Assembly (NCBI GenBank): GCA_905250885.1
Contig: CAJNOQ010003476.1
Coordinates: 1-20,165 of the forward strand
Direction: 5' to 3'
Length of the DNA stretch: 20,165 nt
Source of the DNA: Didymodactylos carnosus
Lineage: Eukaryota > Rotifera > Eurotatoria > Philodinida > Philodinidae
Every line of letters starts with the position of its first letter. Position 1 is the stretch's first letter. Shown here piece after piece: positions 9,209-19,700 of this stretch. The position numbers and the translations under genes were made by a program. Below the pieces are notes generated by a model. That model was given only the letters and a program-made list of their open reading frames with translations. It was not told where the DNA came from and did not search any database.

Positions 9209-9703
9209 CAGAGATTCGCACGGGCCGAAAATGTTTGACTCGGCCGATGATGAAAGTTTCCGGACCAACCTGGCTTGGTCCGACTAAACGTGGAATTTAT
9301 CTGGCCCGGTCCGACCAATCCTGAAACTTTTCTAGCCCGGTCCGGCTCCAGCGCTTTTTAAGATTTTCTGGTCTTATGCGTGATTTTTTTCTTGTATCTG
9401 TAATGCTCTTGCTGGGTAAGTGATGTAAATGTATTTCTTAGAGTAATATTTATATCTTTATAGTTTCTTGGTTTTCATTTTTTCAACCTTTAAAGGCATT
9501 AGCTAAACGAAGTCATTAAGATGTCGCGTAACAGTGATAATACTCTTTCTCGGTACTGAGTATACACATAAATTACAAATCTGGGCATGCTTAAAAATTT
9601 TGAGTTCGATCCGACCCGACTCGACCAAAATACTTTGCGGCCCAAATCCAGCCCGGTCCGATCACTCTATAAAATTTTCTTTCCTTGCCCGTGCTGATCT
9701 CTG
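9209..9703. mobile_element. hAT-type MITE, 495 bp
   Basis: The ends CAGAGATTCGCACGGGC and GCCCGTGCTGATCTCTG are inverted repeats matching at 15 of 17 bases. The flanking 8-mers ATATGAAT (9201-9208) and ATATTAAA (9704-9711) agree at 6 of 8 positions, as expected for a diverged 8-bp hAT target duplication. G+C-rich subterminal runs of a CCCGGTCCGAC-like motif occur several times in the left 150 bp and again near 9605-9665, in inverted or mixed orientation. The middle is A+T-rich and non-coding. No transposase frame is present, so it is non-autonomous. Confidence 0.7.
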
Positions 9704-9712
9704 ATATTAAAT

Positions 9713-9905
9713 CGTAGTATCTGATTTATCCTCTGGATCGCATAATACGATCGTACAAGATCATATATGATCATACAACTTCGTATGAAATCGTATGGTA
9801 CGAACCAGATGACAAATCAGATATCACGATTCGTATGTAAGTCACACATGTTCGTATATGATTTCGTACGATTCGTACACAATCTTGTACGATCGGATAG
9901 TATGA
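9713..9905. repeat. CGTAYG/GATC-rich inverted and dispersed repeat
   Basis: Variants of CGTACGAT, TCGTATG and CATATATGATC recur about a dozen times in both orientations over 190 bases. ATCTGATTT at 9719-9727 is the exact inverse of AAATCAGAT at 9814-9822. Similar words (GCATAGTATGG, CATATATGAA) lie just left of the 495-bp hAT element. That element therefore probably inserted into this repeat rather than beside it. Confidence 0.45.
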
Positions 9906-12900
9906 TTCAACCACCTGGGTATATGTATTAGGATAGTTTTGCTTATCGTCTAGTTTTTATTTGCAAAATCTATAGTGAATCAGTTATCCTCGATAATTAC
10001 TACTTTAGTTCTTTAATAGCCAATACCGACTCTCTGCTTTAATAATAGTAATCTGAGATCGTATTTTATGATAGCAATAGAACCGATGCGTGATGAGCAG
10101 TAAGAACCTGAAAAACAACTGGAGTGTAGAATATCATCTACACTGAGTGATTCTACTTTGTCTGCTTCACACGTTAATATCATTACATATCGAGATGAAA
10201 TACAGAAAAATTATTCGTCTTATTCATCAAAATAAGAATGTCATCATGATACTTTTAACATTTATTATGATGATACAGAAAAAATCTATTGAAGTTTTTG
10301 GCAACAGCTTGATTACTGCGATGCCGAAGAGTGCATTACAGCATAATGAGCAATAATTAGCTTTAGTTTAGAATATAAATGCGACATCCATTGAGATAAA
10401 ACTCGCTAAATATTTATGGTGTTTTGTTAAGATACAGATATTTGCAATGCTAAACGACTTTAATTGTCGAATAAACTCGATAACTTTTTTATCGCAATAC
10501 AAATCGTCGTTCTTGCGATATATCGTCAGTTATTTGTTCACCTATCTCTTAAGCGGTTGTAGTGACGATTGGACAAGAATAATGTGATTACTTCAAAGTA
10601 CATCTACAATCTCTTACCCTCGTAGTCCTACCAATATGATGTTCGTCTGGTTCCTGAGGTCTGTATAATGGGAATATCACAGTTAATGGTCCCGATTAAT
10701 CATCCTGTAAATGGTCGATAGTTTCTTCAAAATTGAAGATAGTATGTTATGCACATTTCTTGCGTGATGATCACGAGTATCATAACTTGGTGATACGCTT
10801 ATAATTTCTTATTCTTTGTTTACAAAAAGCTTCTAATTCTAAGTGATAATTACTATATAATTTGGGTTTTAGAATATAAAATTAACAAAACTAGAAAAAC
10901 GCGGTATCAAATCATATTTTTTGGACTTTTTTTCGTTAACACATCTCGAACAGTTTTGTCTTCGCCGTAGTATGAAAAAAAAGAAAAAAAAAACGAAAAA
11001 AAACGTGTAGTTGTATTTTTGTTCGTCCTTGCTTCACAATGTTTACTGATGACCTCAATTAAGGTCGAAACCATTTTCCTTTTTTCTTTTTATATTTATC
11101 TTGTTAAAGGAATAAAAAAAATGATGTATTTTGTGCAGTACTACGTTATCTTTGTGATTTTTTTTCACAGCCTTGCGTCTAAGAAACAAGAATCTGTCTA
11201 TTTAAAATTACTTCAGATCATTTAGATTGCAAAAAATCAAAAATTTTCTGGCAGATGCCTTAAAGCTACTTTCGATTCACGAAAAAGAGAAAAAACTAAA
11301 AGATATCTCAACCAGTATTCTACATCACAAGTTTACAATAGCATTTTCTAGAAGATGAGCAATGATTTATATTTTTGTAAAGTATTTGGTGCAGGCGACG
11401 AAAGCTAAATATTGAAAATCCAAAGTTCGGCTTTTTTTCTTTAATTTGTTAAAAATAACTTAATTAAGAATACGAAAATCAGATATGCAGTAGGTTTTAT
11501 AGTAATATTAAGTCATCAACATGCCTTAGTCAAATATTGCTGACTTCTTCTTGAATGACTTTTGCTACCGCCATTTCAATCGATTATTCCATTGTTTACT
11601 CTTCACGGATATGATTAGATGCGAGTTGTTCGGTCCTCAACGTATCTAATCCAGCGTCAACTATTTAACTTGAACAATTCATCGTATCGTATTAGAAAAA
11701 ACCTATGTTATGTTCCATCGTTAGATTGTATTAGAATAAAATCTTTCAACTACTATTATTACGATTTCATTGTTCTCATTGAGAAGAAATGGTATAGAAG
11801 AATGAATTGATCATAGATTGATGCATTTTTAAAAGTTTTCAGCCTTAGTCGAGTAGTAAGATACAATTCATTACGAAATGTAACGCAGAACACTCTATTT
11901 TGAATACGTAGAGAAAGGAAGCTGAGACATCTGGTTATTCTCATTCGCTAGCTAAAATCGATGCACGTAACTCTATTAGAACAAAATTTTCATAGTTTAC
12001 TTAGAAATGACGCCTTCTTCCTCATACAAATACTCATTATCAGCGTCAAAGCCGCCTTATCGTTAGATCACTAATTCTAGCGTGGTTCACACTTCCACGT
12101 ACTAAAACTCAGATCTTTATTGAACGCGTTGCTTTTTTATGTATTTCTTCAGAAAATTTACAAATCCAGCTATTATACTGCTTACCACTTTACTTAGAGT
12201 CGGATCTGCGAGTTTGGAACCGTAAATGGATTTAATCTACAGGACTCTAATAGGAACAAAGAAAAGTTGAAAAGTTAATGTTTCTTAATAAATATTTGTC
12301 TTCATTAAAACGTTTTGATACACGAATCTCGATGGATAGGAACGTTAATAAACGAAAATAGTCACATGAAAATAATGAGCATAACTAATTAATAGCCAAG
12401 AAGCAAAGATAATAGTCTTGATTTGATTTGACCATTATCCTTTCTGTGTTTTTTTTTCATAGATAATAATCAAGATCAATCAAAGGGATAATAAGTTCAG
12501 TGACAGTAAAACTCAACAGTCTTAAAGAAAATCCCCTTTTTCTGTTTCTATTTCTGCGGTAAACGTTTAACAAGCTCAGAAGCACACATTTTTATCGAAT
12601 AGAATATCAGAAATTACCTAAAAAGAAATATGTGACCTTGAAAAAAGAAACTTCAATACTTTCTCCTGCTCCAAATTTGAACCCGAAAAAACGTTTTCAG
12701 AATCAGGAAAGGGTTAAACCCACAGGACTCTACACTTCATCGCTTATGGCATACTGCAGTAGTGAGTGCATACATCATGCAGTTATATCGCACTTGGGAA
12801 AGTAGATTCCGAAGAACAGTATAATAAAAAAATTTTGGTTAGGTTTTATTTGTACAATGATAATATGATGCACCACTTACTGGTCAGAAGCATATGTTAC

Positions 12901-14232
12901 TTTCTTTATGCTATAAACTATATCAGAGAATAGTTTATTAATGAATATATTTACATCTTACTTCTTAACCTGTTCTTGAAGTGTTAAACAATCGATAGAG
13001 TACACTATAATTTTACTTTTCTGCAATATATTAATAAATAAATAGAAAACCATATAACTCACAACTTGTTTTGTGATTGAATCATAATATTATCATTGAA
13101 AATTATAAGTATGGATTAGAGATACATTCTAAAAAAAAAATTCTTAAAGGGAATTTTTTTTCAGAATAATATGAAAAATATATATCAGCCGTCTTTCATT
13201 CAGCTGATGATTTATTTATTGAATATGTCCGTGAAATGAGGGCAACAGATTGACAATTTTTTTCTTCATCATTTAATTCTCCATTTGTTTTCAGTCGTCA
13301 ATCTGTAAAACTAAAGATATTTCTTTTTCTTGCTCGAAACAAATGAGTATGTTTGTTCTACTAGTTCCAGGATCAAATGTGCGAAAATTATGTTTCAACT
13401 TCACTGCTAAACTAGTGTGAACAATGACAGTCAGCTAACTCATATATTCAACTATCATATAACGCCATCTGTAACAAAAAAAACCTTGAATGTTGTCTCT
13501 CAAAATATTTATATAGACAGAAAACAACTCGCATCGTTCTTTTGAAACGTAAAAGAGATTCGAAGAATGCGTCTATTCAGAGAATAGTTATAGTTTCTAA
13601 AGAATAACAGGCACATCGAAAACCTCCCCTTAGAGAGAGATCTTCACTAAGTCGGATAAGGATCTTATCCGAATCTTATAAAATTCCAGTACCGTGGTCA
13701 CACGCATTTTTCTCACGCCAGGCAGAAATGTCACTGTTTTGGTCAGAAACAATTTCTTTCGCTTGAATATAACTGATTCTTCCCTCATTGAGTGACTTCA
13801 AAGCAAAAAAAAGCTTTTTTTGACGAATATATCCCTGAGAGATAACATTGCATCAATTATTTATAAGAAGTTTTTTGTTTAAAAATGTTGGTCTCGTACA
13901 TCATTCGATGCAGTTTTTCACCATGATCCGAATATGACATTTGTTTCTGGTTAAAAGTGTTCATAGGCCAAAAAGGTTCGATTTTAGCTGGAAAAGCTGT
14001 ACCGAAGTCCGGGAACGATCGTGCAATTCGATACAAGAGTAATAAATGTAGCACGGTACGTGTGGTTGGACATTTTGACAAAGTTTAAGCGATTTTAAAG
14101 ATGGGGCGCTCACTATACTGGAAATAGCCGTACGAAAACATTGTTAGCTTGGAAGTTAATTTTCTTTCTCCAACAGTTTAGACCGAAGCATAGAAATGTT
14201 TTCGCTGTTGTGTAACTAGAACTTCTAGTTCC
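9906..14232. other. Gene desert with small palindromes
   Basis: More than 4 kb without a supportable gene. The longest open stretches are about 60-75 codons, as expected by chance here, and carry no motif I recognise. Small structures seen are a stem AGTGTAGA-6-TCTACACT at 10123-10144, a near-perfect hairpin at 13126-13167 (ATTCT plus an A-run, paired with a T-run plus AGAAT), and TCGGATAAG-GAT-CTTATCCGA at 13652-13672. A-runs at 10976-11000 include AAAAAAGAAAAAAAAAACG. No TIR element could be bounded. Confidence 0.45.
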
Positions 14233-14279
14233 AGTTAGAGTGTAGATACTTCTAGTCTAGAAGTATCTACACTCTAACT
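14233..14279. repeat. Perfect 23-bp palindrome, 1-base centre
   Basis: Positions 14233-14255 are the exact reverse complement of 14257-14279, starting AGTTAGAGTGTAGATACTT, with one T between the arms. A second small palindrome, AGAACTTCTAG, lies just to the left. Near-zero spacing and perfect pairing suggest a recent origin, since such palindromes are normally trimmed quickly. It may be a tiny foldback insertion or the product of hairpin-ended repair. Confidence 0.9.
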
Positions 14280-14322
14280 CAAAATATTACAAATAAGTTT
14301 TTCTGGAAAAAGTTTCAACCAC

Positions 14323-14348
14323 CCATCCGTTTGCAAAAAGACGGATGG
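14323..14348. repeat. Small stem-loop
   Basis: CCATCCGT at 14323-14330 pairs exactly with ACGGATGG at 14341-14348 around a 10-base loop. It lies 44 bases after the large palindrome. No function is suggested. Confidence 0.5.
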
Positions 14349-14662
14349 TATCTTCCGACTATTGTACATCAAAGAAATGTTTGAATCCTTCCTAGTAAGT
14401 ATGGTTTACATCCCATGTCAAATAGATCAGCTAAATGGGAATTCTTTGCACTACAAGCAATGGCTCTCAAACTTCGTCGCTTCGACTCATCATTATGGTC
14501 CAATGTAATGCCACATTGTGTAAGGGGATCAACCATGTTTTATGAGTCTACGAATACAACATCGAAATATCTCTCCGAAGGCAGCTCATATAGCATCTTA
14601 GTTAGAGGAAATACTCCACCTGTCTATTGGTAATTCTCAAGCACGAAAAAAAATCATGAAGC

Positions 14663-14925
14663 GGGCGCTGCATCTAGATTAAAAGGTACACTTATCTAGC
14701 TTCAGTTAGATGCAGTGAAATACATGGAAATTTGATATAGCTTCAGCTACATTGAATCTAGCTTCAACTGGGTACAACTAGTTGCTATCGATTAATCGGG
14801 CAATTCATTGCGCTATTAATTGGCCAATGCGGCGGCCGTTTCAACTAGTACAAGATTTCAGTCAGCATGTAGCTAGATAAATGTACCTTTTAATCTAGTT
14901 AATCTAGCTGTAAGTGGGCGCTGCA
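14663..14925. mobile_element. Small TIR element with CTAGCTTCA repeats
   Basis: CTAGATTAAAAGGTACACTT from 14674 is the inverse of the bases ending at 14898, with 27 of 28 positions matching between 14674-14701 and 14871-14898. A 10-base direct repeat GGGCGCTGCA flanks the region at 14663-14672 and 14916-14925 and may be a target duplication. On the right, however, 17 extra bases (TTAATCTAGCTGTAAGT) lie between the TIR and the repeat. Inside, a TCTAGCTTCA-like word occurs three times near 14695, 14735 and 14757. There is no coding capacity. The superfamily is not assigned. Confidence 0.55.
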
Positions 14926-16359
14926 GCTATTTTTGCAGCTAGATTTTCTCGCTTACTCAGTTTTGCTTGGGTTGATTTATAAACGTAATTTCCTCCCACC
15001 GGTATTTTATAAGTACCATGCACATCCGAAAACTATCTATTTTTTCCAGTTCTCCTATCGAACAAGCTACCAGTACTCTCGCTTACATACGATATTTGCT
15101 GTAAACTTGCTAATCAGACATTACAAACAAATCGAGATGGGTAAAACAGAGAAGAAGAGATGTGAATTATACGACGAAATCGAATCTTAATTCCATTGTG
15201 CCTCCTTCGATGTAGTGTCCCAGTGCCCAACAAAATAGATTTCTAATGTTGTCTCTCAACCGGGATGAAAAATCACTCATTTATCTTCAAAATATTTCTT
15301 TTTCCCGCCTTACTGTTTAACAACAGAAAAATATACTTTCTTTAATAGGAAGTCACATCAAAATTATTTCGTCATATCGACATGCAGTCTTTTTCGCTCA
15401 CGCAGCGAAAAATTTTTATACAGTACGAAGATGGTTCGAGACTTCAATTATTTACATCTCCTCTTTGATAACGGTCAATTGCTCAATCTTCTTGAACGGC
15501 TAGATGAGGATACGGGATAAACTTTTCTGCATGTAACTGCTAAATAATTCTTGAACAATGAATTTCCCTCTCTGTAATTTTTGATTCAGTCACTTTCACT
15601 GGATATGTATCATAGTATATAATTGCGTTATTTTGTTTGTAATGTTGTCATGTAGTAAAGATCTCCCTTTACTACAACTGAAATATTTTAAGCGCAGATA
15701 TCAACGGTAGTATTTTTGTATTTTCTTTCCTTTCACCAGAACTCATTTTTGATTTCCTGATCAGAATCTTCAAACTTTTAAAAACTTAGTCCTAAATATA
15801 AAAAATAGACTTGGAGAAGTACAGTCCATCAACGACTAGAACGAGTCATAAGACTCCACATCTGCAGCTGAAGTCCGCTCATAACAAAATAGTACGAAAA
15901 AGTTAAACAGTTCTCATAAAACAGTAGATCATACCTTATCCTACTGCGACACAGCTCTTCCGCGAACCAAATTGGAGATTCTATGACAAAGTCTTGCTGT
16001 AACATAAGGAGACCTCAGACTTGATAGTTCTGAACTAAACCGTTTAAAAGTAAGAAAAGGTCGGAAATCCCATTTTTGTGGCTGTAATAATTCAGATGAC
16101 TAAATATCTAAATAAATAAACCCCTATACCATCAGCATAAGGGAGATATGAGGTACGTTTTGACTGTAATGTAGTAAAGTTGTACTTTTTTTGTACTATT
16201 TTACTGATAGATTATCTTTTTTCTCTATATAAGAAATATTTATTTATTTCAACATATATTGCAAAATATGAGCATATCACGAAATATAAAGCAGATAAGT
16301 GGATCGTGATTGAAAAACGTATTGGAACTCGATTGATGAGACTGCCTGTACTAATTCAC
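14926..16359. other. No supported gene; one perfect stem-loop
   Basis: Reading frames up to 85 codons are present but show no motif. A perfect 10-bp stem-loop TGTAGTAAAG-6-CTTTACTACA lies at 15651-15676, and a weaker variant of the same word (GTAGTAAAGTTGTAC...GTACTATTTTAC) occurs near 16171-16203. The repeated TGTAGTAAAG word may reflect a small dispersed repeat. Confidence 0.4.
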
Positions 16360-17484
16360 CGACATTTCCGCGCCGAGTTTTCGGCGCACAACACTACAGC
16401 GCAGGACGCTCATGTGCAAAAGCGTTTTCGCGCAGAGACAGTTCCGCGCATGACATTAAAGCGCCAACACTTACGCACAAAATGACTTTTTTCTGTTCTC
16501 TTAATGTTAAATCAATAGTGCTTTAAAACTTTGTGAGTAACTGTTCTGTTGCTATACTATCGGACTATGTATGTTCCTATATATGATTAAAAGAAAGATG
16601 TTGTGTTTCCATATTATTGGACCAATTAATACGAATAAAAAAGGTAATCAAGATCATCCGCTTAACTAATACAAAGCGAAAAGTACAATTGAAATATAAG
16701 TAAGATGAAAATAAGATGCAGTAGGTGAATATAAGTATAAATAAAGTATAATTGAGCATATACACCGTTCCATAGTCCGATTCAGGTTTTTGAAATTCCC
16801 TGAGTTTTTAAGAGAAGGTTCTCGATTGTTGGTTAGGGAAGGAAGAACAAAAGGAGTTGGAAAATATTGAAACTCCATGAATAAACATGATTCCATTTTT
16901 GAAATAATTTATTGTTAGTGGCGTCGTCTTAAAAAGTGGGTGATCATCCGATTATTTACAAATTTATTAAAGACATCATAAGAGCAGAACAAAACACAGC
17001 TGTGGTTTCGAATCAAATGCTTGCTGTTACACAAACATAAGCTAAACGAAAAAAACAGTAAAAGATAGACGATGGAATAAAAAATATGGTGAAAGATTTT
17101 AACGTTGTCTCACGTCAAGGCTATTTTAAAGCGGCTAGATCAATCTTTAACTTTTACACGTTTGATTCACTGACCATGAACTGTAAAATGTTACTTCTGT
17201 CCCTTTTCTTTACTGATATATAATTCTTTTTCATAAATATTTGTACTTAGTTTCGGTTACGGCATCATGCACGTTATATCCTTAGTAACTGATCTGATAA
17301 TATGGAAACAGAACAGTTATCCACAAAGTTTTAAAGAACTATTAGATGACATGAAGAGAACAGAAAAAATTCATTTGCACGTAATTGCCGGCGCTTTAGC
17401 GTCATGCGCGGAACTGTCACTGCGCGAAAACGTCTTTGCGCCTAAGTGTCGTGCGCTGTGATGTTGTGCGTGGAAACGATGTCG
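16360..17484. mobile_element. Non-autonomous element with TIRs of about 200 bp and GCGCA array
   Basis: The left arm (16360 to about 16566) is the inverse of the right arm (about 17291-17484). Clear shared blocks are CGACAT at the tips, GACAGTTCCGCGCATGAC, TTTTTTCTGTTCTCTT and TTTAAAACTTTGTG. Identity appears moderate in the outer 110 bp and higher in patches inside. The outer part is a G+C-rich island in A+T-rich DNA and carries about seven GCGCA-type motifs at roughly 15-16-base spacing. The central 700 bp has no long frame. It includes a smaller inverted pair, CGGACTATG at 16561-16569 and CATAGTCCG at 16771-16779, that may mark a later insertion. Long TIRs suit MULE-like or other cut-and-paste families, but no target duplication could be confirmed. 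Confidence 0.6.
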
Positions 17485-17945
17485 CGTCACGGCTCTTACT
17501 AGCATATCCTTTTCTTTTTTTCTCTTTCTTTACAAAAGATGTCAAAATACTGAAATATCTTTTTGAAGTTGTGCAATCGATTTTATAAAAGTTACAACTT
17601 ACAAATCAGCTATTACCTTTCTGAACTTGTCTAAATTTGTGATTTATTTTTCATAGAATTTTCGAAATTTACAGTGTACCGTTTCGTTTCAGAATGCACA
17701 GACATACAGTTTCTTTTTATTCTGAAAAGTAAAAGGAATCAAAGAAATAGTTTTGGTAAATGATGTATAATTTCTTGCCAATTTTGGCAAATATGTTAAC
17801 ACCGACACACACGTTTTTTCAGGACAAGCATTCCTTCGTTTTCTTCCTCAGAATAAAATAAGATCTCTATGTCATCGTTCTTCTCACATTTTCGTTGCAG
17901 ATAAATTTGAGAAAGACTTTTTTCTTACGGAATCGTACAGTGGGC
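17485..17945. other. No supported gene
   Basis: This A+T-rich spacer lies between the long-TIR element and the first readable part of the MULE pseudogene. TTGCCAATTTTGGCAA at 17775-17790 is a short palindrome. The 5' flank or promoter of the MULE would lie here, but no TIR for it was recognised. Confidence 0.35.
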
Positions 17946-18244
17946 ATGAATGAGCAGAATAAACAAGAAGAATGGCAAGATACGGTTGATGATATTATTC
18001 AGAATCAAGAATGGCCTAGTATACTTCAAACATTGCAAATAAGTAAAGATGAAAAAAGTTAATGAATGAAGAAGAAAACATGTAATCATTAAAGAAGAGG
18101 AAGAAAAATTCAGAAAACAGCAAGTAAAAAAAAGAATGGGGGCAAACATAGACTTTTGAACGTGAGGAAAGTAGAAAAAAAGAAGAACGTTTACGAAGAG
18201 AGATCCATGAAGCGGTTCAATATCAAATCGAATAAGAGCGCGAC

Positions 18245-18406
18245 CATCAACCAATAATGCACCAGTTATTGCTGGAAGGGTATCGGTACCATTGGTATAA
18301 TGTCAATTGGCGCTGTGTTAAAGATCACTGTACTGGAAGGGCTTTACGTAATGGTGTCGAGTATGAGACACATCTTGGTCATACATACCAAGCTCCAAAG
18401 TCCGAC
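18245..18406 (+). pseudogene. FLYWCH-type zinc-finger domain of the MULE
   Basis: The frame reads LLLEGYRYHWYNVNWRCV and then a Cys four residues after the first one, followed by GRA and a C-terminal HLGH. The arrangement W-x-C-x4-C...H-x2-H after an aromatic YHW segment is that of a FLYWCH finger, a DNA-binding domain often fused to MULE transposases in invertebrates. It follows a basic/acidic helix (EERLRREIHEAVQYQIE). The frame closes at a stop at 18407, but the transposase linker resumes right after it. Confidence 0.7.
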
Positions 18407-18589
18407 TAAATAGAAAAGACCATTTTTACCAAAGAAATTAAAAGTAAGACTCGAACGACGCAAAATTCTCCACGTCAAATACTAGAAGAAGCACGTCTTT
18501 AAATTGGTGTAGAAAGTGCAGCAATTTCACCGCAATATTTGTCAACTCAAAGAACAATTGAACGGTATAGACATGATGCATCAGTTCAG

Positions 18590-18636
18590 GTAACAAAAAC
18601 AAAAGATTTCAATATAATAGTGTTACTTTTTGACAG
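18590..18636 (+). other. Possible short intron in the MULE remnant
   Basis: The open linker ends in CAG followed by GTAACA, and TTTTTGACAG ends 47 bases later. This is donor/acceptor-like, but the sequence after it does not match a conserved transposase block, so the call is weak. The region up to about 19000 is poorly readable and may contain inserted DNA. Confidence 0.25.
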
Positions 18637-19115
18637 CATGTAATAGGAAAAAGCCCGATTTGTATTTTTTTTAATAAGAATTCACCTGTTAAAAAAAAAT
18701 AGTGTTATGATCAAATATAATTAATACTATCTTTTGCCATCTTTATTGCAAATCTAACTTTATAACAAGAAATGATGATATACACTGAGAAAACAAACTC
18801 TTATATACAGGTATAAAGCTACTGAAGAATAATCCAGAATGAGGACTAAACGAGACTGGGAGCACCCAGAAAAGGATGTTTAGAACACTGTTAAATGTTT
18901 TCGACAGAGTGCGACATCTTTCACAGAAAGGAACGACGTGTACAACAGTGATTGCACAGAGGAAGGATTTGTAATCCTTACATAATTCTTTCTCAATTAC
19001 AAGTGACTATTCAGGACGAAAAGTTTGATGGCAAAGAATATTGGTATTTGCTTCACCATTACTGTCAAAAAGACTTGCTGAATCAGATATTTGGCTTGGA
19101 AATGATACATGTAAA

Positions 19116-19182
19116 GTACGTATGACTTAGTAAGATCGTTCAGAGAAGTAAACGTAAAAGCAAAGGAACGATATCGTTTCAG
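19116..19182 (+). other. 67-bp spliceosomal intron inside MULE transposase block
   Basis: The conserved block WLG(D)GTFKVVPQLF is split exactly here. The left side ends in ...GATACATGTAAA, then comes donor GTACGT. The acceptor ATCGTTTCAG ends at 19182 and the next bases encode VVPQLF in phase 0. Removing the 67 bases restores the family spacing, which is strong evidence for a real intron in the ancestor. Its short length suits a compact invertebrate genome. Confidence 0.7.
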
Positions 19183-19458
19183 GTAGTCCCGCAATTATTC
19201 ACCTAATTATATACAATACATGATACAGTAGAAGACAAAGTGTTCCAATGGTTTACGCTATACTGCCGAATGAAAGCCAAGAAACATACACCAAAGTTTT
19301 TGGCCGAATTAAAACTGAGATTACTAATTGCGTACCCGGTTTCATTACCATCGATTATGAAGAAGCTACCCAGAATGTGGTTAAAAGCTTCTTCGCAAAC
19401 TCTCAGATTCTTAGCTGTTTTTTCCATTTCAAATAATCAGTATGAGCGGAAAGTAGTG

Positions 19459-19517
19459 GTAAATAACTATTGCTTACTCTTCTAGTTTACTATTTTTACT
19501 GACTCTTTGTGCTTTAG
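19459..19517 (+). other. 59-bp intron inside MULE transposase
   Basis: After CFFHF the frame reads QYERKVV and meets GTAAAT. TGCTTTAG ends at 19517 and the frame continues in phase 0 as EFHLKADFLDR, which fits the usual helix after the C-x-FH motif. The size and type match the 67-bp intron upstream. The match to the family here is looser, so confidence is lower. Confidence 0.5.
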
Positions 19518-19700
19518 GAGTTCCATTTAAAAGCTGATTTTCTAGACAGGAATGCAAATCGAAAAGTATGAAAAATTTAGTTGCATTGTGTTTTATTCCA
19601 CCAGATAAAGTAGTACAAGATTTCATCTGGATTAAAGAGAAGGCTTCTGGTACAGGGTTGCGAGAAATGTTTTGCCCGGGGTATAGCTCCAATGACAAAT

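Larger units (their letters stand above)
17946..19700 (+). pseudogene. Decayed FLYWCH-MULE transposase (Mutator-like DNA transposon)
   Basis: Segments in order: an ATG-started 38-codon piece at 17946-18062; a charged coiled-coil-like part; a FLYWCH-type zinc finger near 18245-18406; a linker ending near 18589; then MULE transposase blocks. These blocks include RILVFASPLLSKRLAES and IWLGN near 19040-19110, VVPQLF at 19183, VYAILPNESQETY near 19250, FITIDYE near 19340, CFFHF near 19415 and LVALCFIPPDKVVQDF near 19580. The order matches known FLYWCH-MULE fusions. It is dead: several in-frame stops, frame changes near 18062-18182 and 19236, and another just after CFFHF. The Asp expected in the WLGDGTF-like block is Asn. 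No C-terminal third of the transposase is readable past about 19700, so it looks truncated. TIRs were not found. Confidence 0.8.

Noticed and set aside
10147-10356. 69-codon plus-strand frame
   Set aside because: It starts without a convincing ATG context, is rich in Ile and Lys codons as expected for A+T-rich noise, and has no family motif.
13489-15260. 15-base direct repeat AATGTTGTCTCTCAA at 13489-13503 and 15246-15260
   Set aside because: The flanks share nothing, no element ends fit the interval, and one such match is plausible by chance.
15651-15676. Stem-loop as a transcription terminator
   Set aside because: The window is eukaryotic, no gene ends beside it, and intrinsic hairpin terminators are not expected here.
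17925-18254. 109-codon minus-strand hydrophobic frame
   Set aside because: It is the antisense shadow of the Lys/Glu-rich N-terminal part of the MULE pseudogene, whose plus-strand reading matches known domain order.
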